From Gammaproteobacteria bacterium (GTDB lineage: Bacteria > Pseudomonadota > Gammaproteobacteria > JABCZS01), in NCBI GenBank assembly GCA_013289085.1, contig JABDAR010000010.1, positions 808 to 46,057 on the forward strand: a DNA stretch of 45,250 nucleotides. The letters run 5' to 3'. A program made the position numbers and the translations under genes. The notes beneath the pieces are model-generated. The model saw nothing but the letters and a program-made list of their open reading frames with translations, was not told where the DNA came from and did not search any database. Shown in pieces: positions 9,055 through 16,342 of this stretch. How positions within the stretch are numbered: the first letter of the stretch is position 1; each line of letters starts with the position of its first letter.

Positions 9055-9083
9055 TTTACAATAATAACCCCACCTTGTATAGT
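9055..9083 (+). promoter_or_regulatory. Sigma-70 promoter of dps in the oxyR-dps divergent region
   Basis: TTTACA at 9055-9060 and TATAGT at 9078-9083 are separated by exactly 17 bp, ahead of an AGGAGG ribosome site and the dps ATG at 9115. The AT-rich stretch at 9030-9055, between oxyR and this promoter, is where an OxyR site would be expected. I could not find a convincing full ATAG-n7-CTAT tetrad there, so no operator is called. Confidence 0.6.
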
Positions 9084-9114
9084 GTAGGAATCAACAATCA
9101 ATAGGAGGTTTTTT

Positions 9115-9543
9115 ATGGATTTAATAGCACAATTAAAAATAGTTTTGGCGAATACTTATGCTTTGTATTTAAAGACCCAGAATTATCATTGGAATGTGAA
9201 AGGGGAACATTTTGCCGCGCTTCATCATTTTTTTGAAGAGCAATACGAGGAGCTTGGTGAAAGTGTGGATGCGATTGCCGAGCATATTCGGATGTTAGGG
9301 CAAGCTGCGCCTGGTTCATTTAATGAGTTTCAAGCTGTGAATCAAATTTCAGATGGGAAGGTAGGAGTCAATGCTGCGGCTATGATTACGGATTTATTAG
9401 ACAGCCACACTTTGTTAATTGAGATTTTGACTAAGACTTTAAGTCTTGCTCAAAATGTTCAAGATGAAGTCGTTGCGGATTTTATGATTCAGCGTATGGC
9501 GGCGCATCGCAAACAGCAATGGATGTTGAATAGTATGCGTTAA
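9115..9543 (+). CDS. dps: Dps-family DNA-binding ferritin-like protein
   Basis: 142-residue Dps/miniferritin that oxidises and stores iron with peroxide and protects DNA. The signature YHWNVKGEHFAALHHFFEEQYEELGESVDAIAEHIR is present (residues 24-59). By comparison with E. coli Dps the ferroxidase residues are His25, His37, Glu41, Asp52 and Glu56. It lacks the long lysine-rich N-terminal tail of E. coli Dps, so DNA binding may be weaker. The AGGAGG Shine-Dalgarno before ATG 9115 is strong. It is transcribed divergently from oxyR, consistent with peroxide induction. A 10-bp repeat hairpin begins 16 bp after the stop codon. Confidence 0.94.
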   Translation: MDLIAQLKIVLANTYALYLKTQNYHWNVKGEHFAALHHFFEEQYEELGESVDAIAEHIRMLGQAAPGSFNEFQAVNQISDGKVGVNAAAMITDLLDSHTLLIEILTKTLSLAQNVQDEVVADFMIQRMAAHRKQQWMLNSMR

Positions 9544-9558
9544 TAGATATAAAGATAT

Positions 9559-9586
9559 GACACCCATAAATTAAAATGTGGGTGTC
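9559..9586. repeat. Palindromic repeat copy 1 (paired)
   Basis: GACACCCATA (9559-9568), an 8-nt AT loop, then TGTGGGTGTC (9577-9586): a 10-bp stem with one T-G wobble. It lies just after dps and shares its core arms with seven other intergenic sites in the window. No T-tract follows, so it is not a standard terminator. Confidence 0.85.
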
Positions 9587-9779
9587 AATTACAGAAGATG
9601 ATGAATATATTGTTACGTTAAAGCTCGGCCCGGTAATCAGTCAACACTGGTATGATTTGGATTTTGATGATTTTGATATAAGCCCAGAAACTGAAACGCA
9701 AATTCTATTTGCTGCAAGATTAGATGGCCGTTATCGCATTGATGAAGATGATTTTTCTGGCGTTAATACATTTGGGTAG
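9576..9779 (+). CDS. Small acidic hypothetical protein, start inside repeat copy 1
   Basis: 67 residues, strongly acidic (many Asp/Glu, for example YDLDFDDFDISPETETQ), with no family recognised. The frame opens at a stop codon inside repeat copy 1, and its only ATG (9576) is formed by the right arm of that repeat, giving MWVS as the first residues. No Shine-Dalgarno is visible. It ends 8 bp from the convergent cupin gene. The acidic composition and clean length suggest real coding, but it could be a 3' remnant of a gene interrupted by the repeat, or a chance frame. Confidence 0.4.
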   Translation: MWVSITEDDEYIVTLKLGPVISQHWYDLDFDDFDISPETETQILFAARLDGRYRIDEDDFSGVNTFG

Positions 9780-9787
9780 TTTTCAGT

Positions 9788-10177
9788 CTATGCGGGTTTT
9801 GCATAATCCAACATCCCTTGAAAATCAATAACAACCACATCTTCATCACCAACAACCCAAGCATCATGACCGCTGGGTAGTAATGAAATATCACCCGGAA
9901 CACATTCAAATTCTTGACCATCATCCATTTTAATACGCAAAATACCGGCGGCATGATATTGAAAGTGAGGCGCATCGCAGCTTTTGGTGTGCATTAAAGG
10001 TTGTAGAGATGTAGACCATCGCCAGCCGGGCTCAAAAGTAGCACGGCCAATTGCTATGCCGCCTATATGAATTAATTCTAATTTTCCCTTTGGAAAAACG
10101 CGTGTTTCTTCAGCTTTGGTAAAACTTTTAACTTGTGCAATATTCATAGCAGTTGCGATGATTTGTGTTGGGTTCAT
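9788..10177 (-). CDS. Cupin-domain protein
   Basis: 129-residue single-domain cupin. Motif 1 is degenerate around the WRWSTSLQPLMHTKSCDAPHFQYH stretch, and motif 2 is seen as FECVPGDISLLPSGHDAWVVGDE. Some metal ligands are therefore uncertain. Such small cupins can be isomerases, dioxygenases or sensors; the substrate cannot be assigned. ATG 10177 is preceded by AGGGAA. It is convergent with the small acidic ORF and divergent from the threonine-aldolase-like gene, with a 142-bp region between that should hold both promoters. Confidence 0.78.
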   Translation of the reverse strand: MNPTQIIATAMNIAQVKSFTKAEETRVFPKGKLELIHIGGIAIGRATFEPGWRWSTSLQPLMHTKSCDAPHFQYHAAGILRIKMDDGQEFECVPGDISLLPSGHDAWVVGDEDVVVIDFQGMLDYAKPA

Positions 10178-10319
10178 GAAGATATTCCCTAATATTGATT
10201 TAACTTAAAGATAGCAGGTTATTTTCTCATTGCCTACGCCCCATCCTGTTAAAATCAAGTCAACTTTGATAAGATTATTATTTTTAAAGAGACTCACTAT
10301 CTTTCACAGCGAGATACAT

Positions 10320-11351
10320 ATGAACACAGCAAACTATCAATATTTATTTTTCAATGATTATTCAGAAGGTGCGCATCCACGCATATTAGCAGCATTGCAA
10401 AACAGCAATGATATGCAGGAATTGGGTTATGGAGAAGATGATTTTACCTTGCAGGCGAGCGATTTAATTCAACAAGTAATTGGTAATCAAGCAGCAGCTG
10501 TGCATTTTGTTTCAAGCGGTACGCTGGCTAATATTGTTTGTCTATCTTATTTATTGAAGCCATATGAATCGGTTATTGCAGTGAGTAGCGGACATATTAA
10601 TGTGTATGAAGCAGGTGCAATTGAAGCAACAGGACATAAAGTTCATGAATTATCTGCAGTAGATGGAAAATTAACACCAGATGCGATTCATGAATTAATG
10701 AATCGCATGACTGATGAGCATATGGTCAAACCAAAAGTAGTTTATATTTCACAATCAACGGAAATAGGCTCAATTTACACTAAAAAAGAATTAGAAAATA
10801 TTGCAACCGTGGCGAGAAAAAATAATTTATATCTTTATATAGATGGCGCCAGAATCGGACATGCGGTGATGGGGAAAAATGCGGACATGAATTTGCAACA
10901 AATTGCAGAATTAGCCGATATTTTTTATATCGGTGGTACCAAAAATGGTGGATTAATGGGAGAGGCGATTGTGATCCCCAATCCAAATTTGCAGGCAGAA
11001 TTTAGACGTCACATGCGACAAAAGGGTGCATTACTTGCAAAAACTCGAACGGTAAGTATCCAGTTTGTTGAATTTTTTAAAGATGATTTATATTTTGCTA
11101 ATGCTACATTTGCTAATCAAATGGCACAGCTATTGGCAGCAGGTATTAGTCAAAAAGGATATCGTTTTCTCACACCTGTTTTAACAAATCAGCTATTTCC
11201 GATTTTTCCAAACGCTATCATTGCAAAATTAAAACCATTGTTTGGATTTTATGAATGGCAGAAATTGGACAATGAACATTCTGCCATTCGCTTAGTGACC
11301 TCTTGGAAAACGCAAAAATCAGCTATTGACCAATTTTTGGCAAGCCTATAA
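10320..11351 (+). CDS. Threonine aldolase family PLP-dependent beta-eliminating lyase
   Basis: 343-residue fold-type I PLP enzyme. Key points are FVSSGTLANI (phosphate-binding Ser-Gly-Thr at 66-68), DGARIGHA with Asp175 for the PLP pyridine nitrogen, and GGTKNGGLMGEA with Lys208 as the Schiff-base lysine. The family cleaves L-threonine or allo-threonine to glycine and acetaldehyde, or related beta-hydroxy amino acids; GGTKNG is typical of the aldolase-like subgroup and not of GlyA. An upstream in-frame start at 10230 would add 30 non-family residues; ATG 10320 fits the conserved N terminus (FFNDYSEGAHPRIL). The Shine-Dalgarno is weak. Confidence 0.85.
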   Translation: MNTANYQYLFFNDYSEGAHPRILAALQNSNDMQELGYGEDDFTLQASDLIQQVIGNQAAAVHFVSSGTLANIVCLSYLLKPYESVIAVSSGHINVYEAGAIEATGHKVHELSAVDGKLTPDAIHELMNRMTDEHMVKPKVVYISQSTEIGSIYTKKELENIATVARKNNLYLYIDGARIGHAVMGKNADMNLQQIAELADIFYIGGTKNGGLMGEAIVIPNPNLQAEFRRHMRQKGALLAKTRTVSIQFVEFFKDDLYFANATFANQMAQLLAAGISQKGYRFLTPVLTNQLFPIFPNAIIAKLKPLFGFYEWQKLDNEHSAIRLVTSWKTQKSAIDQFLASL

Positions 11352-11364
11352 TGCTGTTCAAGAT

Positions 11365-11598
11365 TTACTGGTTATCTTGAGTAGCATGATCAACAACATT
11401 ACCCGTGGTATCCACTGTATTATTGACAACATTGCCAGTTGTATCCACAGCATTATTGGTGACATCTCCCGCGGTGTCTACCGTGGTATTTACGGCATTA
11501 CCTGCGGCATCAACCGTGTCGCTTACGACATCATCTGCAAAAGCAGAGACTGACAGTATCATGCTTAAAGTAGAGATAATTAAAGTTAATTTTTTCAT
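11365..11598 (-). CDS. Small secreted protein made of 11-residue tandem repeats
   Basis: 77 residues: a signal peptide (MKKLTLIISTLSMILSVSAFA) followed by a mature part built almost wholly of imperfect 11-residue units of the type VDTTGNVVNNT (about five copies). The family is not recognised. Eleven-residue amphipathic repeats recall LEA-like or apolipoprotein-like helices, which is only an analogy. Start ATG 11598 follows AAGGAAAAG; an in-frame ATG at 11622 would put eight charged residues before the signal peptide and overlap a repeat half-site. Encoded convergently with the lyase gene and divergently from the subtilase. Confidence 0.75.
   Translation of the reverse strand: MKKLTLIISTLSMILSVSAFADDVVSDTVDAAGNAVNTTVDTAGDVTNNAVDTTGNVVNNTVDTTGNVVDHATQDNQ
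11366..11545. repeat. Tandem repeat of about 33 bp within the small secreted protein gene
   Basis: The repeat units of the secreted peptide are visible as DNA-level imperfect tandem repeats of about 33 bp on the plus strand (recurring ACCGTGGTAT / GTATCCAC and CATTAT / CATTAC blocks). Such arrays expand and contract by slippage, so copy number may vary between strains. Confidence 0.6.
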
Positions 11599-11617
11599 GT
11601 TGCTTTTCCTTTTTTTA

Positions 11618-11627
11618 GACATCCATA
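11618..11627 (+). repeat. Palindromic repeat copy 2 (solo left half)
   Basis: GACATCCATA followed by AAT, identical to the left arm of copy 3, but without a TGGGTGTC partner within the intergenic region. It lies between the secreted-peptide gene and the subtilase gene. Confidence 0.6.
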
Positions 11628-11735
11628 AATTTAAGCATAGATAATCCTAAACGCAAGCTGGGCGAGAGTTCGATATTGCATTTCTTGGGTAAATATGGTA
11701 AAAACATTTAATTTACAATTACTTAAGAGGTTGGC

Positions 11736-13604
11736 ATGCGTTATATATTCTTAGCATTTTTAATGATGATCATCAATAATGCCGTTTTAGCAAACGCAAC
11801 TATTGCTATATTTTTTAAGGATTCCGCAGAATTTGGTCAGATTGATGCCTTGACTGAAGAGTTGCTAGTAAATGCTAAACAAGCGCCTGAGGCTTTTTTA
11901 GCAATGACAGTTGTAAAATATTATCCAGAGCTCAATGTTTTAATTGGACCCATTCAGCCCGGGAGTGAATTATTGACTGCATTGAAATTGCATCCTGATG
12001 TGGACTACGTGAATTTAGTCAATGGCGGTATTGAAGAATTAACGACTAGTGCTGCGGCTATTTATTTACGCACTGATCCACTATTCCCAATTGATGTAGC
12101 TAGACCTTATCCAAAAACAAAAAATGATGTAGAAATCGATGCCTCTAAAAATTGGTGGGCGCACGGTTACACTGGCCAAGAAACAGTGACAGGTTTATTA
12201 GATAGTGGTATTGCTGCAGAATTGCCTGCGTTTAAAGATAAAAAAGTAATTCAGTATAAACAAAGCTCCATTTATGATCATTATACAAACGGCGTGCGTA
12301 CACCTCATGGAACGGGAGTTGGATCAATTTTAAGTGGGGGAAATACAGAGCAATCCTACTTAGGTATTGCTCATGGATCAGACACAATTGTTTTTGCTCA
12401 TGCTTGGGATAGCAGCATGGAATGCACTACTGAAGATGGCACGGTTTATGATGCCCCTTGTGTGATAGGAACTTTGGATAGCTTATTATGGATGCTTGAT
12501 CAAAATAACAAACCGGATGTAGTTAATTATAGTTTTGGGAACGGAGATCTAACTGATGACTACAGCATTGTTGCAAGGTTATTTGATCATATTATTGAAT
12601 ATGAAGATGTACTCATTATTAAATCTGCTGGTAATGGTGGCTATATTGCGCCTGAATTAGTGGGTGATGATTATGCAAACACCTTATCTGCGCCAGCAGA
12701 CTTTTACAATGGTTTAACTGTAGCCAATATGAATACTACTTTAGAAAAAAATAGTGCGAACGATGATGAATTTTTAAGTACTTTGAAAAAAACAGCCGAT
12801 CGTGATTTACATTCTATTAATTATACTTCAAGTCGAGGTCCTACTTTGACTGGTAGACGCAAACCTGATTTAACTGCGCCTGGAAATGATGCTCGTGTTT
12901 ATGCACCTAATCCTAAAGTATATGTGAATGATGATAATGAATATTTTTCTGATTACAGTGCTTCTATGCATTATCGAAAACTTGATTCAACCCGTTTAAT
13001 GGGAGGTACGAGCGCCGCGTCGCCACATGTTGCAGGTGCTGTATTGTTATTAAAAAGTTATGGTATTAGAAACCCAATGGCTGTGCGTGCACTATTAATT
13101 AATAGTGCTGATGCTTGGAATCCTGAAACGATAGATAATCCTTGTGATTCATCAAGCGCTGCTTGTCCTAAAGGTCCTATTTCTATACCAAACTGGGATG
13201 ATACATTTGGTTATTGGGATAGAACTTATGGTTGGGGTTATCTGAATTTACAAAAAGCATTTCAACAAAAGGATAATATAATAATCAGAAAACTCGATAA
13301 CCAATCCAGCACACATGTTTATTATGGACAATTAAATCCTTATGAAAAGGCCACGCTGGTTTGGGAAAAACATAGTGGACGTGAATTGATAACATTGTAT
13401 TTTAAGATTGAAACCATGGATGAGAAGGGTGAAACCTGGGAGAGAACTGATCCAAGCTTCATTGATAATGTTAAACAATTAATTAATGAGGATGATGAAA
13501 GACGTCGGTTTAAAATTACCATTTCAAAGCCGTTTGATGCACCTGATGAATCTTATGCCTTGGTGACGAGTAGTCCATTTGCACAAAATATAAGACATCC
13601 ATAA
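11736..13604 (+). CDS. Exported subtilisin-like serine protease (S8 family)
   Basis: 622 residues with a Sec signal peptide (first about 20 residues) and a probable propeptide region to about residue 110. The S8 catalytic triad is intact: Asp156 in GLLDSGI, His191 in TPHGTGVGSIL, and Ser426 in GGTSAASPHVAG; Asn300 in SAGNGG is the oxyanion residue. About 110 residues follow the catalytic domain, in place of a long autotransporter domain. It is probably a secreted or periplasmic protease. AAGAGG precedes ATG 11736. The last five residues (NIRHP) and the TAA stop are encoded by repeat copy 3, so the original C terminus may have been replaced. Confidence 0.92.
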   Translation: MRYIFLAFLMMIINNAVLANATIAIFFKDSAEFGQIDALTEELLVNAKQAPEAFLAMTVVKYYPELNVLIGPIQPGSELLTALKLHPDVDYVNLVNGGIEELTTSAAAIYLRTDPLFPIDVARPYPKTKNDVEIDASKNWWAHGYTGQETVTGLLDSGIAAELPAFKDKKVIQYKQSSIYDHYTNGVRTPHGTGVGSILSGGNTEQSYLGIAHGSDTIVFAHAWDSSMECTTEDGTVYDAPCVIGTLDSLLWMLDQNNKPDVVNYSFGNGDLTDDYSIVARLFDHIIEYEDVLIIKSAGNGGYIAPELVGDDYANTLSAPADFYNGLTVANMNTTLEKNSANDDEFLSTLKKTADRDLHSINYTSSRGPTLTGRRKPDLTAPGNDARVYAPNPKVYVNDDNEYFSDYSASMHYRKLDSTRLMGGTSAASPHVAGAVLLLKSYGIRNPMAVRALLINSADAWNPETIDNPCDSSSAACPKGPISIPNWDDTFGYWDRTYGWGYLNLQKAFQQKDNIIIRKLDNQSSTHVYYGQLNPYEKATLVWEKHSGRELITLYFKIETMDEKGETWERTDPSFIDNVKQLINEDDERRRFKITISKPFDAPDESYALVTSSPFAQNIRHP

Positions 13605-13650
13605 ATCAAAATATAAGACATCCATAAATTAAAATATGGGTGTCTTATAT
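13588..13650. repeat. Palindromic repeat copy 3 (tandem left half plus full 16-bp hairpin)
   Basis: A left half (13588-13610) is followed by a near-identical unit 23 bp later that pairs with a right arm: 13611-13626 with 13635-13650, a 16-bp stem with a single T-G wobble and the 8-nt loop AATTAAAA. This is the longest hairpin of the family here. The first half lies inside the subtilase coding end, and the element ends 17 bp before arsC. Confidence 0.9.
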
Positions 13651-13667
13651 TTAAAAAGGAAACTGAT

Positions 13668-14018
13668 ATGTCTAAAGCAATTATCTATCACAATCCACGC
13701 TGCAGTCATTCTAGACAAGCATTAGCACTTTTAGAGCAAAATGGATATGCCCCTCAAGTTATTGAATATTTATTAACCCCACCCAGTATCAAAGAAATAA
13801 AAAGAATTTTAAATTTATTGCAAATAGAACCTCGAGAGTTAATGCGCACTAAAGAAAAAGAATATCTGTTATTGCACTTAAATGATCCAACATTAAATGA
13901 TGCAGCTTTGATTAATGCTATGCATGATCACCCTATTTTAATTCAGCGACCAATTGTAATCATCGATAGTCTGGCTTGCATTGGTCGTCCGCCAGAAGAG
14001 ATACTAAAGATTTTATAA
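13668..14018 (+). CDS. ArsC-family (glutaredoxin-type) arsenate reductase-like protein
   Basis: 116-residue thioredoxin-fold protein with NPRCSHSR at 9-16 (Cys12 as catalytic cysteine) and the anion-binding HPILIQRPIVI in the second half, as in glutathione/glutaredoxin-linked arsenate reductases. The family also includes YfgD-like members not tied to arsenic. No arsR or arsB lies nearby, so a resistance role is uncertain. The Shine-Dalgarno AAAAAGGAAA before ATG 13668 directly follows the copy-3 hairpin. A repeat half-site (copy 4) begins 10 bp after the stop. Confidence 0.88.
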   Translation: MSKAIIYHNPRCSHSRQALALLEQNGYAPQVIEYLLTPPSIKEIKRILNLLQIEPRELMRTKEKEYLLLHLNDPTLNDAALINAMHDHPILIQRPIVIIDSLACIGRPPEEILKIL

Positions 14019-14027
14019 AAATTAAAA

Positions 14028-14040
14028 GACATCCATAAAA
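14028..14040 (+). repeat. Palindromic repeat copy 4 (solo left half, upstream of transposase)
   Basis: GACATCCATAAAA in the arsC-transposase intergenic space, the same arm as copies 2 and 3. No right arm is seen before the transposase promoter. Confidence 0.6.
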
Positions 14041-14053
14041 GATCTAAAAACAC

Positions 14054-14082
14054 TTGACATACTTAATCACCAATGTTATTTT
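14054..14082 (+). promoter_or_regulatory. Sigma-70 promoter of the transposase gene
   Basis: TTGACA at 14054-14059 is a consensus -35. A 17-bp spacer leads to TATTTT at 14077-14082, preceded by TGT (extended -10). It drives the gene starting at 14131, so the transposase seems to have its own intact promoter. Confidence 0.6.
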
Positions 14083-14130
14083 TCGCCTGTAACTCAATTC
14101 ATTTTTGTAATCATATTACAGGAGAAAAGG

Positions 14131-15063
14131 ATGGCTCTTGCACGTAAACACCAAATTGATTTAACAGTCACTCAATATTATCACTGCATATCTCGCTGTG
14201 TCCGACAGGCGTTTTTATGTGGAAAATCAAAACAAACGGGTAAAAATTATGAACACCGTCGTGCTTGGGCGGTATCACGACTTAAGGTTCTTGCTGAAAT
14301 TTTTTCAATTAACATCTGTGCTTATGCAATTATGTCTAATCATTATCATCTTGTTTTACATGTAGATGTAGAAGCAGCTAAAAATTGGTCTACAACAGAA
14401 GTTATTTCACGTTGGAAACGATTATTTAAGTATGCACCTGAGGTGGAAATATTACATATTGATGCTCAACATAAATTGGTTGAACAATGGCGGCGACAGC
14501 TCACTGATATAAGCTGGTTTATGCGCTGTTTAAATGAATATTTGGCCAGAAGAGCTAATATTGAAGAGGGATGTAAAGGTAGATTTTGGGAAGGTCGTTA
14601 TAAAAGCCAGGCATTGTTAGATGAATCTGCATTGCTTACGTGTATGAGTTATGTGGATTTAAATCCAGTGCGCGCAGGGTTGTGTAACAGTTTGGAAGAA
14701 TCAGATTTCACATCTATTCAACAACGTTTACGTAACTATGAAAAAGATAAACATCTTTCAAAACCTAAATTAATGCATTTACTTCCTTTTGATGAGAAGT
14801 CTTATTTTGAATTAGTACATTGGACAGGCACAATAGTTAGAGAGGATAAAAAAGGTTTCATCCCTCTGTCGATTAAAAAGACTTTAAACATGTATGGTAT
14901 TAATGACAAACAATGGATTCAATCACTTCAACATTTTGATAGAAGTTATAGTTGGTTAATTGGAAGAGTAGATGAGATTAAGGAGCGTTGCATCATTTTA
15001 AAAAGAAAATGGATTCAAGGTGTGAGCGCTAGCAACAAATATTTTTTAAATCACGCTGCTTAA
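14131..15063 (+). CDS. Y1/HUH transposase, REP-associated (RAYT-like) type
   Basis: 310-residue transposase of the IS200-like Y1 superfamily. The HUH motif is HYH at 71-73 within IMSNHYHLVLHV. The family block GRFWEGRYKSQALLDESALL (150-169) is followed by YVDLNPVRAG (174-183). Tyr137 in LNEYLARRAN or Tyr157 could be the catalytic tyrosine; I cannot decide without alignment. Such enzymes nick and join single-stranded DNA at hairpins and usually occur as single-copy domesticated genes. GGAGAAAAGG before ATG 14131 and a clear promoter suggest an active gene. No IS-type terminal repeats bound it. Instead, related palindromic repeats are scattered on both sides. Confidence 0.88.
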   Translation: MALARKHQIDLTVTQYYHCISRCVRQAFLCGKSKQTGKNYEHRRAWAVSRLKVLAEIFSINICAYAIMSNHYHLVLHVDVEAAKNWSTTEVISRWKRLFKYAPEVEILHIDAQHKLVEQWRRQLTDISWFMRCLNEYLARRANIEEGCKGRFWEGRYKSQALLDESALLTCMSYVDLNPVRAGLCNSLEESDFTSIQQRLRNYEKDKHLSKPKLMHLLPFDEKSYFELVHWTGTIVREDKKGFIPLSIKKTLNMYGINDKQWIQSLQHFDRSYSWLIGRVDEIKERCIILKRKWIQGVSASNKYFLNHAA

Positions 15064-15114
15064 TCACATAAACTCATGTATGTTATACAGTAATTCAATC
15101 TTAAGGAGCATAAG

Positions 15115-15510
15115 ATGAGAATTTTACACACCATGATACGCGTAGGTGATTTAGACCGTTCTATTGAGTTCTATACAAAAATATTGGGTATGAAAGAAGT
15201 TCGTAGAACACGTAATGATGCTTATCAATATGACTTAGCTTTTATCGGTTATGGCAGTGAAAAAGAGGGTGCTGTAATAGAATTAACATACAACTGGGGC
15301 GTCAGTCATTATGATTTGGGTACTGCCTTTGGTCATATTGCTATTGAAGTTGATGATATTTTGCATATTTGTAATGATATTAAGTCTAAAGGTGGTCTCG
15401 TAACCAGAGAACCTGGACCTGTAAAAGGCGGAACCACAGTTATAGCTTTTGTGCGCGATCCTGATGGTTATTCAATTGAATTGATTGAGAAGAAAAAAGA
15501 AATTCTTTGA
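15115..15510 (+). CDS. gloA: Lactoylglutathione lyase (glyoxalase I)
   Basis: 131-residue VOC-fold metalloenzyme that converts the hemithioacetal of methylglyoxal and glutathione into S-lactoylglutathione. All four metal ligands of the E. coli-type enzyme are in place: His5, Glu56 (in VIELTYNWG), His74 (in [10 protein letters not shown]) and Glu122 (in GYSIELIE). The short length without the plant/yeast insertions points to the nickel-dependent class. The Shine-Dalgarno is TAAGGAGC. Its TGA stop is part of a TTTGACACCCATT repeat half-site. Together with oxyR/dps and the reductase it adds to a local set of detoxification genes. Confidence 0.93.
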   Translation: MRILHTMIRVGDLDRSIEFYTKILGMKEVRRTRNDAYQYDLAFIGYGSEKEGAVIELTYNWGVSHYDLGTAFGHIAIEVDDILHICNDIKSKGGLVTREPGPVKGGTTVIAFVRDPDGYSIELIEKKKEIL

Positions 15511-15578
15511 CACCCATTAAATTCTAAATTATAAGACATCCATATTATTTAAAAAAATGTATTTTATGGATGTCTTAA
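15509..15578. repeat. Palindromic repeat copy 5 (solo half plus 13-bp perfect hairpin)
   Basis: A GACACCCAT half-site (15509-15517) overlaps the gloA stop. Then TAAGACATCCATA (15532-15544) pairs perfectly with TATGGATGTCTTA (15565-15577) across a 20-nt AT-rich loop. It lies just upstream of the amidotransferase ribosome site. Confidence 0.88.
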
Positions 15579-15600
15579 TATATATTTGGAGAAGTTTGAT

Positions 15601-16293
15601 ATGAATATTTTATGTATCACTCACGCAGATTTTGAAACTCCAGGAATTATTACAAATTGGGCAAAAGATAAAGGCTATCACTTCACTATCAAAAAACCTT
15701 TTCAAGAAGAACGACTTCCTAAGATTGATTCATTTGATTTATTGATTATTATGGGTGGACCTCAGAGTGCTACCCAATTAGAGAGTGCGCCATATTTATA
15801 TGATGAAATTCACCTCATTCAACAAGCCATTGAACAGGATAAAAAAATACTAGGATTTTGTCTAGGTGCACAATTAATCGGCGCAGCATTTGGTGCGGCG
15901 GCCATGAAGAGTCCTGAAAAAGAAATTGGTGTATATCCAATCACATTGACTGATGAAGGAACTCGCGATCCCTTATTAGAAGGATTAGCAAGGAGCTTTC
16001 CTGTGATCCACTGGCATAATGATATGCCAGGTTTGTCTGATGAAGCAGTTATATTAGCAACGAGTAGCGGCTGTCCACGTCAAATTATCCGTTATCAGCC
16101 ATTTATTTATGGATTCCAGTGTCATTTAGAAATAGATCATGCGGGTATAGAAGATTTGATTAATGCTTGCCCAACGGATTTAACAGCTTCATTATTTACA
16201 CAAGATAAAGAAATTTTGCATAGACAAAACTATGACCACATTAATGAATTGATGAGGTTATTGCTGGATAAGTTTGTGCAATTAAAAATATAA
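15601..16293 (+). CDS. Class-I glutamine amidotransferase-like protein
   Basis: 230-residue stand-alone GATase1 domain. The nucleophile elbow GFCLGAQLIG places Cys87, and GFQCHLEID supplies His175 and Glu177, completing the Cys-His-Glu triad. IMGGPQSA at 50-57 resembles the oxyanion strand of the GMP synthase-type (YfeJ-like) amidotransferases. Stand-alone members have varied substrates, including gamma-glutamyl compounds and folate-type hydrolysis; no synthase partner gene is adjacent. ATG 15601 follows GGAGAAG; an in-frame TTG at 15586 would overlap that ribosome site and is rejected. Confidence 0.86.
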   Translation: MNILCITHADFETPGIITNWAKDKGYHFTIKKPFQEERLPKIDSFDLLIIMGGPQSATQLESAPYLYDEIHLIQQAIEQDKKILGFCLGAQLIGAAFGAAAMKSPEKEIGVYPITLTDEGTRDPLLEGLARSFPVIHWHNDMPGLSDEAVILATSSGCPRQIIRYQPFIYGFQCHLEIDHAGIEDLINACPTDLTASLFTQDKEILHRQNYDHINELMRLLLDKFVQLKI

Positions 16294-16304
16294 CTTTTTT
16301 AATC

Positions 16305-16333
16305 TATGGGTGTCATATTATTTTATGGATGTC
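16305..16333. repeat. Palindromic repeat copy 6 (two right halves in direct orientation)
   Basis: TATGGGTGTC (16305-16314) and TATGGATGTC (16324-16333) occur 19 bp apart in the same orientation, with no left arm. They lie between the convergent ends of the amidotransferase and pirin genes. Confidence 0.75.
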
Positions 16334-16342
16334 TTGTTTCCA

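Noticed and set aside
9030-9055. OxyR operator in the oxyR-dps region
   Set aside because: The AT-rich stretch has only loose ATAG/CTAT-like steps; I could not align a full tetrad with correct spacing.
11326-11644. Plus-strand frames across the secreted-peptide gene
   Set aside because: They are antisense shadows of the 33-bp tandem repeats; the minus-strand frame has the signal peptide and the ribosome site.
13611-13650. Hairpin after the subtilase gene as an intrinsic terminator
   Set aside because: The stem is AT-rich and is not followed by a T-tract; its match to other intergenic copies makes it a repeat element.
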